64,000 bases of DNA from Guptibacillus spartinae. Its GTDB lineage: Bacteria; Bacillota; Bacilli; Bacillales; Guptibacillaceae. The translations under genes and the position numbers were made by a program. Numbering within the stretch: the first letter of the stretch is position 1; each line of letters begins with the position of its first letter. Under the pieces are notes generated by a model. It ran no database searches, was not told the DNA's origin, and saw only the letters and a list, made by a program, of their open reading frames with translations. Shown piece by piece: positions 19,990 through 29,644 of the stretch. The stretch is taken from positions 179,446 to 243,445 of the forward strand of contig NZ_JAQQWU010000006.1 of NCBI RefSeq assembly GCF_028610625.1, read 5' to 3'.

Positions 19990-20130
19990 GAAAATTGCCT
20001 GCGCATTGCGCAGGCACTGTTGGAAGTGGAGCAGATTTCGTGCACCGTCTGTCTGTGACGGTACTTATAGTTTGTCTCACCTTGTGCCATCTATAAGTAG
20101 TAAATTTATCCCGGAGCGAACACATCACAC
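19990..20130 (+). ncRNA. Candidate structured leader upstream of ypmA
   Basis: The 287-base gap before ypmA holds three consecutive hairpins: GCCTGCGC-ATT-GCGCAGGC (19997-20015), ACCGTC/GACGGT (20044-20062) and TACTTATAG/CTATAAGTA with a 20-base loop (20062-20099). None is followed by a T-run on the plus strand, so they are not ordinary terminators. The arrangement suggests a structured 5' UTR or small RNA. No known Rfam class was recognised. Confidence 0.4.
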
Positions 20131-20181
20131 CACATAGGCGAATTTAACCGTCAACACATAGAGCATAGGGAGATGACAGGA

Positions 20182-20352
20182 ATGGAAAACAATATTGAAG
20201 TTTTATCTACCGTAAAAGTAAGTAAATCACTTGATATTTACAAAATTGTTGATTCGTTAAACCGTACTTTAAAAGAAAAAGATCTCATGTTTGGACTCGC
20301 ACTTGATGAAGAAGATCAAGATCAAATGATTTTCACGATCTATCGTACATAA
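20182..20352 (+). CDS. ypmA: Small protein YpmA (DUF4264)
   Basis: 56-residue protein (MENNIEVLSTVKVSKS... to FTIYRT) starting at ATG 20182 after a GAGATGACAGGA region. Its length and position just before ypmB match B. subtilis YpmA. It is acidic, with no membrane segment, and its function is unknown. ypmB starts 12 bases after its stop. Confidence 0.8.
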   Translation: MENNIEVLSTVKVSKSLDIYKIVDSLNRTLKEKDLMFGLALDEEDQDQMIFTIYRT

Positions 20353-20364
20353 TAGGGTGATTGT

Positions 20365-20862
20365 ATGCGACTGATAGGAATTATTGCCAGTATTATCGTA
20401 GCCGTGTTGATTTGGCAAGGAATCTCTTTTTATCATGCCATTACAGATCATCCCGAGCAGTTAGAGGAGAAAGCGATCGCTAGAGCTGAATCTGAAGCAG
20501 TAGTGAAAAATGTAGATAAAGCGATTCAATACCACGGTACAAGTCATGCTTATGTTGTCTTACAAGGTACAGATAAAAATGGAGACGAGGTGTATGTTTT
20601 TGTACCAAATAAAGATCAACCTCTCGTTTCGAAGAAAGTGGAGGAAGGCGTTAGTGCAGAAATTGTAAAACAGAAACTAGCAGATGATTTTTCTCCAAAA
20701 GAAATTATTGCGATTAAACCAGGAATTGAAGTGAATCAAGAAAAGAAACAAGTTCTTGTATGGGAGGCGACATTTATCGATACCGACGACCGGTATACGT
20801 TCGCCTATTATTATTTTAGTAATGGAGATTACTGGCGCTCACGCTCGATCAAGCAAAGTTAA
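20365..20862 (+). CDS. ypmB: YpmB family protein with PepSY-like region
   Basis: 165 residues: N-terminal signal anchor (MRLIGIIASIIVAVLIWQGISFYHAI) followed by an extracytoplasmic domain with PepSY/YpmB character (VVLQGTDKNGDEVYVFVPNKD and VLVWEATFIDTDDRYTFAYYYF). Matches the length and place of YpmB upstream of aspB. It starts 12 bases after ypmA and lies 22 bases before aspB, so the three likely form one operon. Function unknown. Confidence 0.85.
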   Translation: MRLIGIIASIIVAVLIWQGISFYHAITDHPEQLEEKAIARAESEAVVKNVDKAIQYHGTSHAYVVLQGTDKNGDEVYVFVPNKDQPLVSKKVEEGVSAEIVKQKLADDFSPKEIIAIKPGIEVNQEKKQVLVWEATFIDTDDRYTFAYYYFSNGDYWRSRSIKQS

Positions 20863-20884
20863 TGCAATTAAGGGAGGAAGAGAA

Positions 20885-22069
20885 ATGAAATTATCAAATC
20901 GTGTAGCAGCTCTGACACCATCTGCCACGTTAGAAATTACTGCAAAAGCAAAAGCGCTAAAAGCTGAAGGACATGATGTGATCGCACTTGGTGCAGGAGA
21001 ACCTGACTTTAATACCCCTTCACATATCCTTGATGCTGCAAAAAAAGCGATGGATGAAGGATTAACAAAGTATACACCTTCTGGTGGCATTCTCCCTTTA
21101 AAGGAAAGCATCATTGCTAAGTTCCAAGAAGATCAAAACATTACTTATAAAACGGATGAAATCATCGTTTGCACTGGCGCAAAGCATGCACTATATACGC
21201 TATTTCAGGTCATTCTTGATGAAGGCGACGAAGTAATTATTCCGACACCTTATTGGGTAAGTTATCCTGAACAAGTAAAATTAGCTGGTGGGAATCCTGT
21301 CTATGTGGAAGGCAAGGAGGAGCAAGAATTTAAAATTACTGTTGCACAATTAGAGAAGGCTGTAACGCCTCAAACAAAAGCGGTCATTATTAATTCTCCT
21401 TCAAATCCAACTGGCTCCATCTATTCACCAGATGAATTAAAAGAGATCGGTACTTTTTGTTTAAAGCATGATATTCTAATTGTTTCTGATGAAATTTATG
21501 AAAAGCTTGTATATGATGGGGCAAAACATACTTCCATTGCGGAACTTTCATCAGAATTGAAAGAGCAAACGATCATTATAAATGGCGTATCGAAATCGCA
21601 TTCAATGACCGGTTGGAGAATTGGCTATGCTGCAGGTAGAAAAGAAATCATTAAAGCGATGACGAATTTAGCCAGTCATTCGACTTCAAATCCTACATCT
21701 ATTTCACAATATGCTGCTTTAGCCGCTTATGAAGGATCACAAGAGCCTGTGAATGAAATGAAAGCAGCATTTGAAGAACGGTTAAATACTGTCTATGAAA
21801 AGCTTAAGATGATCCCAGGGTTTACATGTGTCAAACCTCAAGGGGCTTTCTATCTGTTTCCTAATGCAAAAGAAGCAGCAGAGAAAACAGGGTACGCATC
21901 TGTTGATGGGTTTGTAAAAGGACTACTTGAAGAAGAAAAAGTAGCGTTAGTTCCTGGATCTGGTTTCGGCTCGCCTGAGAACGTAAGGCTTTCATATGCA
22001 ACTTCACTTGATGTCATTCTTGAAGCCATTGATCGCATCGAACGTTTCGTGAAAAACAAACGTGCTTAA
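20885..22069 (+). CDS. aspB: Aspartate aminotransferase
   Basis: 394-residue fold-type I PLP transaminase (subgroup Ib), interconverting aspartate/2-oxoglutarate and oxaloacetate/glutamate. Visible: GAGEPDFNTP near residue 37, SNPTGS, SDEIYEKLVYDG and the PLP-lysine motif NGVSKSHSMTGWRIGY near residue 235, plus a C-terminal GSGFGSPENVRLSYA substrate Arg. ATG 20885 has GGGAGGAAG upstream; the longer frame from 20756 is inside ypmB. A terminator separates it from asnS. Confidence 0.95.
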   Translation: MKLSNRVAALTPSATLEITAKAKALKAEGHDVIALGAGEPDFNTPSHILDAAKKAMDEGLTKYTPSGGILPLKESIIAKFQEDQNITYKTDEIIVCTGAKHALYTLFQVILDEGDEVIIPTPYWVSYPEQVKLAGGNPVYVEGKEEQEFKITVAQLEKAVTPQTKAVIINSPSNPTGSIYSPDELKEIGTFCLKHDILIVSDEIYEKLVYDGAKHTSIAELSSELKEQTIIINGVSKSHSMTGWRIGYAAGRKEIIKAMTNLASHSTSNPTSISQYAALAAYEGSQEPVNEMKAAFEERLNTVYEKLKMIPGFTCVKPQGAFYLFPNAKEAAEKTGYASVDGFVKGLLEEEKVALVPGSGFGSPENVRLSYATSLDVILEAIDRIERFVKNKRA

Positions 22070-22137
22070 GCGAGTTGTTCATTGAACAAATAATTAGTAT
22101 AATAAGAATCGAGTAATCACCATTGAAATAAATGGAT

Positions 22138-22183
22138 GGCGCAATTTTCGTTTTTTTTAAATGAAAATGTGCGCCAATTTTTT
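22138..22183 (+). terminator. Terminator between aspB and asnS
   Basis: GGCGCAATTTTC pairs with GAAAATGTGCGCC around a T-rich loop, followed by AATTTTTT 25 bases before asnS. It lies very close to the asnS start, so attenuation of asnS is conceivable, but no T-box elements (specifier loop, GGUGGNACC) are visible. Confidence 0.8.
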
Positions 22184-22207
22184 CTAATCAGTTGGAGGTA
22201 ATAAGCA

Positions 22208-23500
22208 GTGAAAACAACGATTTCAAATGTAAATAAACAGGTAGAACAAACTGTTACAATTGGTGCCTGGTTACATAATAAGCGTTCTAGTGGAAAAATA
22301 CAGTTTCTTCAGCTTCGCGATGGTACTGGCTTTATTCAAGGCGTTATGGTTAAGAAAGAAGTTTCTGAGGAAGCCTGGGAAACAGCTAAAAACCTTACAC
22401 AGGAATCTTCTGTATGGGTGACGGGCGTTGTCCGTGAAGATGACCGTTCACAATCTGGATATGAATTAACTGTAACAAATGTGGAGTTAATTCACGAAGC
22501 GGTAGATTATCCGATTACACCAAAAGAGCATGGTACTGAATTTTTAATGGATAACCGCCATCTATGGATCCGTTCAAGACGCCAGAATGCTATTTTACGT
22601 ATCCGAAACGAAATCATTCGCGCAACATATCAGTTCTTTAACGAAAATGATTTCGTGAAAATTGACCCTCCGATCTTAACCGGAAGTTCGGCAGAGGGCA
22701 CAACAGATCTTTTCCATACGAAATACTTTGAAGAAGATGCTTACCTTTCTCAAAGTGGTCAGCTCTATATGGAAGCAGCTGCAATGGCATTTGGTCGCGT
22801 TTTTTCCTTTGGTCCAACGTTCCGTGCCGAAAAATCCAAAACGCGTCGTCACTTAATTGAGTTTTGGATGATTGAACCTGAAATGGCGTTCATGAATCAT
22901 GATGAAAGTCTTGAAGTTCAGGAACAATACGTGAGTTTTCTAGTCAAGTCTGTTCTAGATAATTGCGAGCTTGAGCTAAAAACGTTAGAGCGCGATGTTT
23001 CAAAACTTGAAGCCATTCAAGCACCTTTCCCTCGCATTTCTTATGACGATGCCATTACATTGTTAAAAGACAAAGGGTTTACTGACATTGAATGGGGAGA
23101 AGACTTTGGAGCTCCGCATGAAACAGCTATTGCAGAAAGCTTTGAGAAACCGGTCTTTATTACAAATTACCCGAAAGACATTAAAGCATTTTATATGAAG
23201 CCAGATCCAGATCGTGAAGAAGTTGTTTTATGTGCTGACTTAATTGCACCAGAAGGCTATGGTGAAATTATCGGAGGTAGCCAACGTATTGATGATCTCT
23301 CTCTTATGGAAAAGCGCTACGAAGAACATGGCTTAACGGACGATGCTTATAAATGGTATCTTGAACTACGTCGTTATGGCTCAGTTCCTCATTCAGGATT
23401 TGGTCTTGGATTGGAACGAACAGTTGCCTGGCTTTCAGGTGTGGAACACGTTCGAGAAACGATTCCGTTCCCACGCCTTTTAAATCGTCTATATCCGTGA
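22208..23500 (+). CDS. asnS: Asparaginyl-tRNA synthetase
   Basis: 430-residue class IIb aminoacyl-tRNA synthetase. Residues ~15-100 form the OB-fold anticodon-binding domain ([26 protein letters not shown]). The catalytic core has motif 2 ([28 protein letters not shown]) and motif 3 ([27 protein letters not shown]). The AsnRS-type PTPKEHG linker variant ([18 protein letters not shown]) separates it from AspRS. GTG start with TTGGAGGTAA upstream. Confidence 0.95.
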   Translation: MKTTISNVNKQVEQTVTIGAWLHNKRSSGKIQFLQLRDGTGFIQGVMVKKEVSEEAWETAKNLTQESSVWVTGVVREDDRSQSGYELTVTNVELIHEAVDYPITPKEHGTEFLMDNRHLWIRSRRQNAILRIRNEIIRATYQFFNENDFVKIDPPILTGSSAEGTTDLFHTKYFEEDAYLSQSGQLYMEAAAMAFGRVFSFGPTFRAEKSKTRRHLIEFWMIEPEMAFMNHDESLEVQEQYVSFLVKSVLDNCELELKTLERDVSKLEAIQAPFPRISYDDAITLLKDKGFTDIEWGEDFGAPHETAIAESFEKPVFITNYPKDIKAFYMKPDPDREEVVLCADLIAPEGYGEIIGGSQRIDDLSLMEKRYEEHGLTDDAYKWYLELRRYGSVPHSGFGLGLERTVAWLSGVEHVRETIPFPRLLNRLYP

Positions 23501-23515
23501 TAAACTAACTAAGCT

Positions 23516-23549
23516 GACGCTTCTTTCTTTATGAGAGAAGCGTCTTTAT
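23516..23549 (+). terminator. Terminator after asnS
   Basis: GACGCTTCT/AGAAGCGTC stem with an 11-base loop and a short T-run. Confidence 0.75.
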
Positions 23550-23668
23550 ATGAAAAATGCCGTAGTTAGAAGCATTTCATGTGCTAAAAGTGAAATGTAT
23601 GTAGGATAGAAGAAAAAACGATGCACTGCATAGGTATTTTTTTCTACTCCCATCACAAAATGCCGGCA

Positions 23669-23677
23669 TGCTATAAT
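23669..23677 (+). promoter_or_regulatory. Extended -10 promoter for dnaD
   Basis: TGCTATAAT is a perfect extended -10 element about 20 bases before the dnaD start, placing transcription initiation very near the ribosome site. Confidence 0.6.
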
Positions 23678-23697
23678 GAAAGGTAGAGGTGGATGGG

Positions 23698-24414
23698 ATG
23701 AAGAAGGAACAAATCATTCAAATGATGAACGAAGGACATGTCTCCATACCGAGATTGTTATTAAACCACTATGCCCAAATTGGTTTAAAAGAAGAAGAAG
23801 CGTTCTTTTTAATTAAATTACACAGCTTTATTGATCAAGGAAATTCGTTTCCTACACCAGAAGAACTCGCTTCAGCAATGACGTACTCCCCTCAAGCGTG
23901 TTTAGATAAAATACAACAGCTCATGCAAAAAGGTGTTTTAACGATCGATGAACACAAAAATGACGCAAAAAATTATTATTCAGAAGCCTATTCGCTTCTC
24001 CCGTTATGGGAAAGAATTTTTAAAGCGATCGAGCAGGTAGAAGCAGAAAAGTCTGCAGTGAAAAACATGGAAAACGAAGAAAGTCTCTATACGTTGTTCG
24101 AACGTGAATTTGCAAGGCCACTTTCCCCTATAGAATGTGAGACGCTTGCGATGTGGATTGACGCTGATAAGCATGATTCAGAGCTTATTAAAGCTGCCTT
24201 AAAGGAAGCTGTTCTTGCTGGTAAGTTAAACTTTCGCTACATTGACCGTATTCTGTTTGAATGGAAACGCAATGGCATTAAGACGGTTGAACAAGCAAGA
24301 GCCTATGGCGAAAAGTTTCGGAAGCATCAGTATGATAAAAAAACACCTGCTAAAACAGAAACCCAAAATGAGTCAGGTCAGAATACGCCAATCTACAATT
24401 GGCTTGGACGATAG
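23698..24414 (+). CDS. dnaD: Primosomal/initiation protein DnaD
   Basis: 238-residue DnaD. The N-terminal winged-helix oligomerisation domain (residues 1-~100, PRLLLNHYAQIGLKEEEAFFLIKLH) is followed by the C-terminal DnaB_2/DnaD domain (LYTLFEREFARPLSPIECETL, AVLAGKLNFRYIDRILFEWKRNGIKTVEQA) with the DNA/DnaA-binding YxxxIxxxW pattern (here Y-x-x-x-I-x-x-x-W). It acts in replication initiation and restart. ATG 23698 is preferred over GTG 23689 by alignment to the B. subtilis start MKK. It is followed by a terminator before nth. Confidence 0.93.
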   Translation: MKKEQIIQMMNEGHVSIPRLLLNHYAQIGLKEEEAFFLIKLHSFIDQGNSFPTPEELASAMTYSPQACLDKIQQLMQKGVLTIDEHKNDAKNYYSEAYSLLPLWERIFKAIEQVEAEKSAVKNMENEESLYTLFEREFARPLSPIECETLAMWIDADKHDSELIKAALKEAVLAGKLNFRYIDRILFEWKRNGIKTVEQARAYGEKFRKHQYDKKTPAKTETQNESGQNTPIYNWLGR

Positions 24415-24423
24415 AAGATTAGC

Positions 24424-24452
24424 AAAAAGCGGAAGCTCAACTTCCGCTTTTT
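24424..24452 (+). terminator. Terminator between dnaD and nth
   Basis: AAAAAGCGGAAG-CTCAA-CTTCCGCTTTTT hairpin. It overlaps the first possible upstream nth start codon (GTG 24453), one reason for placing nth lower. Confidence 0.88.
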
Positions 24453-24503
24453 GTGTATGAAGAAACTCCTGAAATAGCTAACTTAAGAAAGGAAGTAGAA
24501 CTG

Positions 24504-25154
24504 TTGTTAACGAAACCCCAAATAAGAACTGTTCTTGATACGATGGGAGAAATGTTCCCGGATGCACACTGTGAGTTGAATCATTCCACACCTTTTGAAC
24601 TTGCCATCGCGGTCGTTCTATCCGCTCAGTGTACAGATGCGCTTGTTAATAAAGTAACACCAGATTTATTTCAGAAATACAATGGGCCGGAGGACTTTCT
24701 TCATGTGCCTATTGAAGAATTAGAAAACGACATCAGACGAATTGGTTTATTTCGTAATAAAGCGAAAAACATTAAAAAGCTAGCTAGGACCGTGATAGAA
24801 GAGCATGATGGTGTTCTTCCTGAGACGAGGGAAGAATTAATGAAGTTGGCAGGGGTTGGGCGTAAAACAGCCAATGTGATTGCTTCTGTAGCGTTTGATG
24901 TGCCTGCAATCGCTGTAGATACGCACGTTGAGAGAGTGAGCAAGCGTCTAGGAATATGCAGGTGGAAAGACTCTGTACTTGAAGTTGAAAAAACGCTAAT
25001 GCGAAAAATTCCAGAAGAAGAGTGGTCCGTGTCTCATCATCGCTTTATTTTCTTCGGACGGTACCACTGTAAAGCGCAATCTCCGCAGTGCGAAATCTGT
25101 CCACTGTTAGAGCTTTGTCGTGAGGGACAAAAGCGAATGAAACAGAGAGCCTGA
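24504..25154 (+). CDS. nth: Endonuclease III
   Basis: 216-residue HhH-GPD DNA glycosylase/AP lyase of base-excision repair, acting on oxidised pyrimidines. The helix-hairpin-helix LMKLAGVGRKTANVI carries the catalytic Lys, and the catalytic Asp is in VDTHVERVSKRLG. The Fe-S cluster C-x6-C-x2-C-x5-C is visible at the C-terminus (CKAQSPQCEICPLLELC). TTG 24504 has AAAGGAAG at spacing 8 and gives the family length; the GTG at 24453 falls on the preceding terminator. Confidence 0.94.
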   Translation: MLTKPQIRTVLDTMGEMFPDAHCELNHSTPFELAIAVVLSAQCTDALVNKVTPDLFQKYNGPEDFLHVPIEELENDIRRIGLFRNKAKNIKKLARTVIEEHDGVLPETREELMKLAGVGRKTANVIASVAFDVPAIAVDTHVERVSKRLGICRWKDSVLEVEKTLMRKIPEEEWSVSHHRFIFFGRYHCKAQSPQCEICPLLELCREGQKRMKQRA

Positions 25155-25184
25155 AGGAAGTAAGGCGCTGATTAAAACATAACG

Positions 25185-25215
25185 AAAAGCCCAATCTGCT
25201 CGCAGATTGGGCTTT
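25185..25215. terminator. Bidirectional terminator between nth and ponA
   Basis: AAAGCCCAATCTG-CTCG-CAGATTGGGCTTT between convergent genes. Confidence 0.85.
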
Positions 25216-25221
25216 GTTGTG

Positions 25222-27894
25222 CTAGTTATTTTCAGTGGCAGGTGCATTGGCTGGGGCGTTTGAACCAGTGTCAGGTTCTTCTGTGTTTCCGGTATCCCCA
25301 GAATTACCTGGTTCAGTCGTACCAGTATCATTCCCAGAACCATTCTCACCATTTGCTCCACCGTTGTTACCCTGATTTTCGTCACCAGTATTTCCGCCTT
25401 GATCTTCAGCAGGAGGCTGTTCTTCATCACCTTGATTGCCTTCGGTGTTTCCAGTCCCTTCGCCGTTTTGATCATTTCCTTCTTCAGGTGGCGTTTCGCC
25501 TTCTTCTTCAGGAGTTTGTTCTTCTGTCGGTTCTTCAGGCTCTTGAGCTTCTTCTTCTTTTGGAACTGAAACAGATGTTTCAGCTGGCTTCGTTGAAACG
25601 CCTGAATCTGAAACGGCAGTTACTTTGAATTTATATTCGCTACCTTTTTCAACATTCTGTACAGTAAATCCAGTATCACCGGTTTCCGTTAATCCCTGGT
25701 AGCCTTCACCGTTAACAGCCATTTCAACTTTATACGTGAATGATTTATCTTCACCTGGCTGCCATGAGAGGGAGATACTGTTTGAATCTGCTTTATATTG
25801 TGCAGATAGGCCTTTTACACCATCAGGTTGTTTGTATTTGTTAGACGTTTTTTCTGGTGTGCTTCCTTTAACAAAGAGTTCATACACAATTTGATCTTTT
25901 GGTGTGTAATCGCTTGGAAGTAAACCAGTGCTTTTTTCCACGCCAACTTCTACTACAGATTCGGGTTTCTGAAAGTCAGCCGTGTTGATGCCTTCAGAGA
26001 CCTGACTCATGATTTCTTTAAAGATTAGTTTAGATGAATCGTCTTCGCCTTTACTTGAGTCCAAATAATGCTTATTGGGTTCATTAAATCCGGTCCAAAC
26101 GGCCATCGAGTATTCGGTCGTATAGCCGGCAAACCAAGCATCTCTCACAATACCTGAAGTTGGAAATCCTTGTGATTGAACGACATCTTCTGGATGGTTA
26201 GTCGTTCCAGTTTTACCTGCAAGAGGAAGTCCAGGTATTTTTGCATCTGTCCCCGTTCCTTCATTTACAACTGATTTCAGCATATCTGTAATCATATAAG
26301 CAGTATAATCATTCATTGCTTTCTCCGGTTCAGGCTCAAGATTAATTTCTTTTCCATCTGGGAAGACCACTTTTCGAACAGTGTGCGGTTCATTGTACAT
26401 TCCACCATTCCCAAATGCCGCATACGCCCCGGTCATTTGGAGGGGAGAAGTACTAAATGTTCCGATTGCCGCAGAAGAAACCATATCTTCATCTTTTAAG
26501 TTCATTCCAAGCTTGTTAGCAAACTCTTGAGCTGGTTTTTTTCCAACCTCAAGGTACGTATTAACAGCCGGTACATTGTATGACATTTCAAGAGCACGTC
26601 TCATAGATACCTGACCACGGTACTTCCGGTCCCAGTTACGAATATTGTTATCAAGAGGTTCATCTTTAATCGATCGGCCAGTTGACCACTGCAAGTTTTC
26701 AATGGCAGGACCATAGGCAAGAATTGGCTTAGCAGTGGAGCCTGGTTGAAACTTACCTGTTGTTGCATACGTAATAACACTTTCATCTTTTCGCGTTTCA
26801 CCAATCGCACGAATGGAGCCTGTTTTCGTATCCATTAGAACAAGACCTGAACGCATCTCTTCATTCGAGTAAGGATAGTTTGCGATCACATTAGACGTAA
26901 TATCCTGAGCGCGTGTATCAAGCGTCGTGTATATTTCAAGCCCACCGGAGTAGATATCTTTTTCAGAAATATCATCACGATCGCGAAGCTCTTTAACCAC
27001 TTGATCCATAAAAACTTTATATTGATCTGTTTCTTTTTCTTCCGTGAGTGCGACAATCATATCGCTCACTTTTTCAGCCTGATACTTATCGGCTTCTTCC
27101 GCTGTAATCACACCCTGCTTTTCCATTAAGCTCAAAACAACATTTCGACGCTGCTCTGCTTGATCAGGGTATTCGTAAGGATTGTAGTAGGTTGGACGCT
27201 GTGGTAGTCCTGCGAGCAATGCTGCTTCACCAGGTGTTAATTCTTCTTCCGTAATGTTTTTACCGAAGTACGTTTCAGCTGCATCCACTACGCCCCATGC
27301 GCCATTACCGAAATAAATTTTGTTTAAGTACATTTCTAATATTTGATCTTTTGAATATTCTTGCTCTAACTTAATCGATAAATAAGCTTCTTGTACTTTT
27401 CGTTCCAACGATTTTTCAGAGGTTAAGAGAGAGTTCTTAATCACCTGCTGAGTAATAGTACTTGCACCTTCAGCTCCAAAACCGTTTGTAATATTTGCGA
27501 GCACGGCTCCTCCAATTCTGCGTGGATCAATTCCGAAGTGTTCGTAGAAACGAGTATCTTCAACAGAGACAAACGCATTTTTTAGAACATCGGGTATTTC
27601 ATCGATTTTTGCTACTTCTCTAGCATCGGCGCCTTGAATTGTTTGTACTTCTTTGTCATCTCGATCAAGTATCACGGATGACTGTGGATTTGTAAGCTTA
27701 TCTGGGTCCAGCTCTGGTGCACTATTAATATAGGCAATTGCTGTTATGCCTCCAGCCACTAAACCGACTAGAAATAAAACAACTAATGTAAGGAAGATTT
27801 TTTTAAAAATTCCTCTCTTACCCGTTTTTTTAGGAGCTTTCTTTTTCTTCCCGCTTGTTTTACGTCTTTCTTGACGTGATTGATATTCACTCAT
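25222..27894 (-). CDS. ponA: Class A penicillin-binding protein PBP1
   Basis: 890-residue bifunctional peptidoglycan synthase. Order: basic cytoplasmic head (KKKKAPKKTGKR), one membrane helix (~31-55), a glycosyltransferase domain (EDTRFYEHFGIDPRRIGGA, STITQQVIKNS, EQEYSKDQILEMYLNKIYFG), a transpeptidase domain with catalytic GSTAKP (SxxK), SYN (EMSYNVPA) and KTGTT, then an FN3 domain (~690-790), and a 100-residue E/G/N/Q/T-rich low-complexity tail. It starts upstream of recU in the opposite sense of the map, as in B. subtilis recU-ponA. The long acidic tail is longer than usual. Confidence 0.95.
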   Translation of the reverse strand: MSEYQSRQERRKTSGKKKKAPKKTGKRGIFKKIFLTLVVLFLVGLVAGGITAIAYINSAPELDPDKLTNPQSSVILDRDDKEVQTIQGADAREVAKIDEIPDVLKNAFVSVEDTRFYEHFGIDPRRIGGAVLANITNGFGAEGASTITQQVIKNSLLTSEKSLERKVQEAYLSIKLEQEYSKDQILEMYLNKIYFGNGAWGVVDAAETYFGKNITEEELTPGEAALLAGLPQRPTYYNPYEYPDQAEQRRNVVLSLMEKQGVITAEEADKYQAEKVSDMIVALTEEKETDQYKVFMDQVVKELRDRDDISEKDIYSGGLEIYTTLDTRAQDITSNVIANYPYSNEEMRSGLVLMDTKTGSIRAIGETRKDESVITYATTGKFQPGSTAKPILAYGPAIENLQWSTGRSIKDEPLDNNIRNWDRKYRGQVSMRRALEMSYNVPAVNTYLEVGKKPAQEFANKLGMNLKDEDMVSSAAIGTFSTSPLQMTGAYAAFGNGGMYNEPHTVRKVVFPDGKEINLEPEPEKAMNDYTAYMITDMLKSVVNEGTGTDAKIPGLPLAGKTGTTNHPEDVVQSQGFPTSGIVRDAWFAGYTTEYSMAVWTGFNEPNKHYLDSSKGEDDSSKLIFKEIMSQVSEGINTADFQKPESVVEVGVEKSTGLLPSDYTPKDQIVYELFVKGSTPEKTSNKYKQPDGVKGLSAQYKADSNSISLSWQPGEDKSFTYKVEMAVNGEGYQGLTETGDTGFTVQNVEKGSEYKFKVTAVSDSGVSTKPAETSVSVPKEEEAQEPEEPTEEQTPEEEGETPPEEGNDQNGEGTGNTEGNQGDEEQPPAEDQGGNTGDENQGNNGGANGENGSGNDTGTTEPGNSGDTGNTEEPDTGSNAPANAPATENN

Positions 27895-27973
27895 GAATAT
27901 TCCTGCCTTTCAAACCTGTACTGGTTATAGGATTCGAATGAATCCATTGTTTTATGAATTAATTATGACTTCT

Positions 27974-28576
27974 TTAGCTGAAATACATTTTATCAATAAT
28001 TTTCAGATAGTCAATGCGCGGTTGATACGTGTAAGGGATTCGTATACCGGTCTGTTCAATCTCTTCTTTCTTAATAGACTTTCTTCCACCATTCTTCATA
28101 ACTTCCCAATGAGAAAAGAGAGTGACGGCATCCAGTAAAAACACCTCGTCTGTCATTGAAAAGCGAAGGAGTACAAAGCAAATCCCATTATGACAATTTA
28201 CTTGCTCCATATGACTGATCTGGTGTTCGTGAAAATTATTTAGCGGAAAAGACGTCTTGTTTTTCGTTTCTTTTGCTTCAAAATCGATGTATTTCCCTTT
28301 ATATACCCCATTGTAATCTGTTGTAGAAGCCTGTTTGAAGTATGCTTCTTTAATCACAGCGGCGCTCCGTTTTGGGTAATCAACATTAACAATTTGAACA
28401 GGGGTAGGCTTTTTGTGAATAACGGCTCTACCTGTTGAGAGATAATACGTATTACTTTGATTTATATCTTCTTCTAATGTCATACCACGGTTGCTGTATG
28501 ACGGTTGTTTTTGACTTGCAAGCTGATTCTGAGCCGAAGGGACGTACGGCTTTCCGTTCGGATATCGAATCGGCAC
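27974..28576 (-). CDS. recU: Holliday junction resolvase RecU
   Basis: 200-residue RecU, which cleaves Holliday junctions in recombination and chromosome segregation. Nuclease-fold motifs [33 protein letters not shown] (D and E-x-K catalytic residues) and NFHEHQI are present. The first ATG (28585) touches the AAAGG ribosome site, while GTG 28576 sits 9 bases downstream and gives PIRYPNGK, matching B. subtilis RecU (MIRYPNGK). I therefore prefer GTG. It precedes ponA on the same strand, 79 bases away. Confidence 0.93.
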   Translation of the reverse strand: MPIRYPNGKPYVPSAQNQLASQKQPSYSNRGMTLEEDINQSNTYYLSTGRAVIHKKPTPVQIVNVDYPKRSAAVIKEAYFKQASTTDYNGVYKGKYIDFEAKETKNKTSFPLNNFHEHQISHMEQVNCHNGICFVLLRFSMTDEVFLLDAVTLFSHWEVMKNGGRKSIKKEEIEQTGIRIPYTYQPRIDYLKIIDKMYFS

Positions 28577-28671
28577 GTTAATCATCCTTTCTATTTAGAA
28601 GGTGCACTGAATCTATTTTACTTTACTTAATACGAGTTGTCCGACAAAAATGTTTCAAGCAGGTGAAAAAT

Positions 28672-29634
28672 ATGGTGAAAAACACGAAAGAGATCATGGC
28701 AAAGATTCAAAAAGAAACAGAAAGATGGAACATGGATAATATTTCACGTACCGTATTTTATCATCGTTTTTATCAACAGAATTCTGAAATTAAGTGGGCA
28801 TTTCTAGCTTCAATGGTTTCAAGAAACGCTGGTTGGAGCATGTGTGACTTACAGGGTGAGTGGTTTCCAAAAGCGTTAAACAAAAAACAATTAATGAATT
28901 TTTTCATGACATATGAACGCGCAAACTGGACCATTTTTGAAGACGCAGCACCGCAACTTTTGTTATATGAATACTGTAAAAAAACGAATTCGTCATTTTT
29001 AGATCTTGGACAAGAATTAGAAATTTCGAGTTTTATTCTTGAAGAGTGGGAAACGTTTTTTAAGTCTAGGAATGAAGAACGATTAATGACAGCTCTCATT
29101 ATTAACGAACAGCATGTGATTGAAGGACCAGTCATGGAACATCATACATATGCAAAAGAAGTTTTTCATTCCTTCTTTTTTACGGTTCAAGATTGGTTTC
29201 ATTTTAGTACGGTACTCTTTCCGACATTAGAAGGAGAGTTATATGGTTTATCTGTTAGTCGTTTCTGTCACACGAAGAACCGTATCGTGCTTGGGAAAAA
29301 ATTAGCTAAATTGCTCTTTCATCCGAAATACTATCCTAGCTTTTTTCGGTTTGCTTCTACTACCTTCCCAACTGGGTCAAGATTTGACTATGAAAGCAAG
29401 ATGGGGAAAAAACGAGAAGGCCCCATGTTAAGGCAAGTATATCCAATTATCCAACATCATCGAGGGAAAAAACGGGATTGGTATAATCGACAAGCGCTCG
29501 TTAAGAAAATGCTGGAAAATGATGTTAGGTTACCGCCTGAGCTTGCCTTATCAGATTGGTATGAGAAGAAAAGAAGTGAAATTCGAATTGCGATTGAAAT
29601 AGAAAATTTGCTCATAAAAAAAAGCAGGAACTAA
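28672..29634 (+). CDS. yppC: DUF2515 family protein (YppC)
   Basis: 320-residue protein with an ISRTVFYHRFYQQNSEIKWAFLASMVSRNAGWSMCDL start typical of DUF2515 and B. subtilis YppC, next to recU/ponA as here. ATG 28672 has AGGTG at spacing 6; the ORF extends to GTG 28663. No membrane span or known catalytic motif is visible. It is convergent with the sspM-like gene and shares a terminator with it. Function unknown. Confidence 0.75.
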   Translation: MVKNTKEIMAKIQKETERWNMDNISRTVFYHRFYQQNSEIKWAFLASMVSRNAGWSMCDLQGEWFPKALNKKQLMNFFMTYERANWTIFEDAAPQLLLYEYCKKTNSSFLDLGQELEISSFILEEWETFFKSRNEERLMTALIINEQHVIEGPVMEHHTYAKEVFHSFFFTVQDWFHFSTVLFPTLEGELYGLSVSRFCHTKNRIVLGKKLAKLLFHPKYYPSFFRFASTTFPTGSRFDYESKMGKKREGPMLRQVYPIIQHHRGKKRDWYNRQALVKKMLENDVRLPPELALSDWYEKKRSEIRIAIEIENLLIKKSRN

Positions 29635-29644
29635 CCCTGCTTTT
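29616..29644. terminator. Bidirectional terminator shared by yppC and sspM
   Basis: AAAAGCAGG-AACTAA-CCCTGCTTTT; the stem contains the yppC stop codon and touches the sspM stop. Confidence 0.8.

Noticed and set aside
20756..20884. Extended N-terminus for aspB.
   Set aside because: Lies inside ypmB and lacks a ribosome site; ATG 20885 has GGGAGGAAG.
25107..25475. 122-residue minus ORF spanning the end of ponA and nth.
   Set aside because: Shadow frame of the low-complexity ponA tail.
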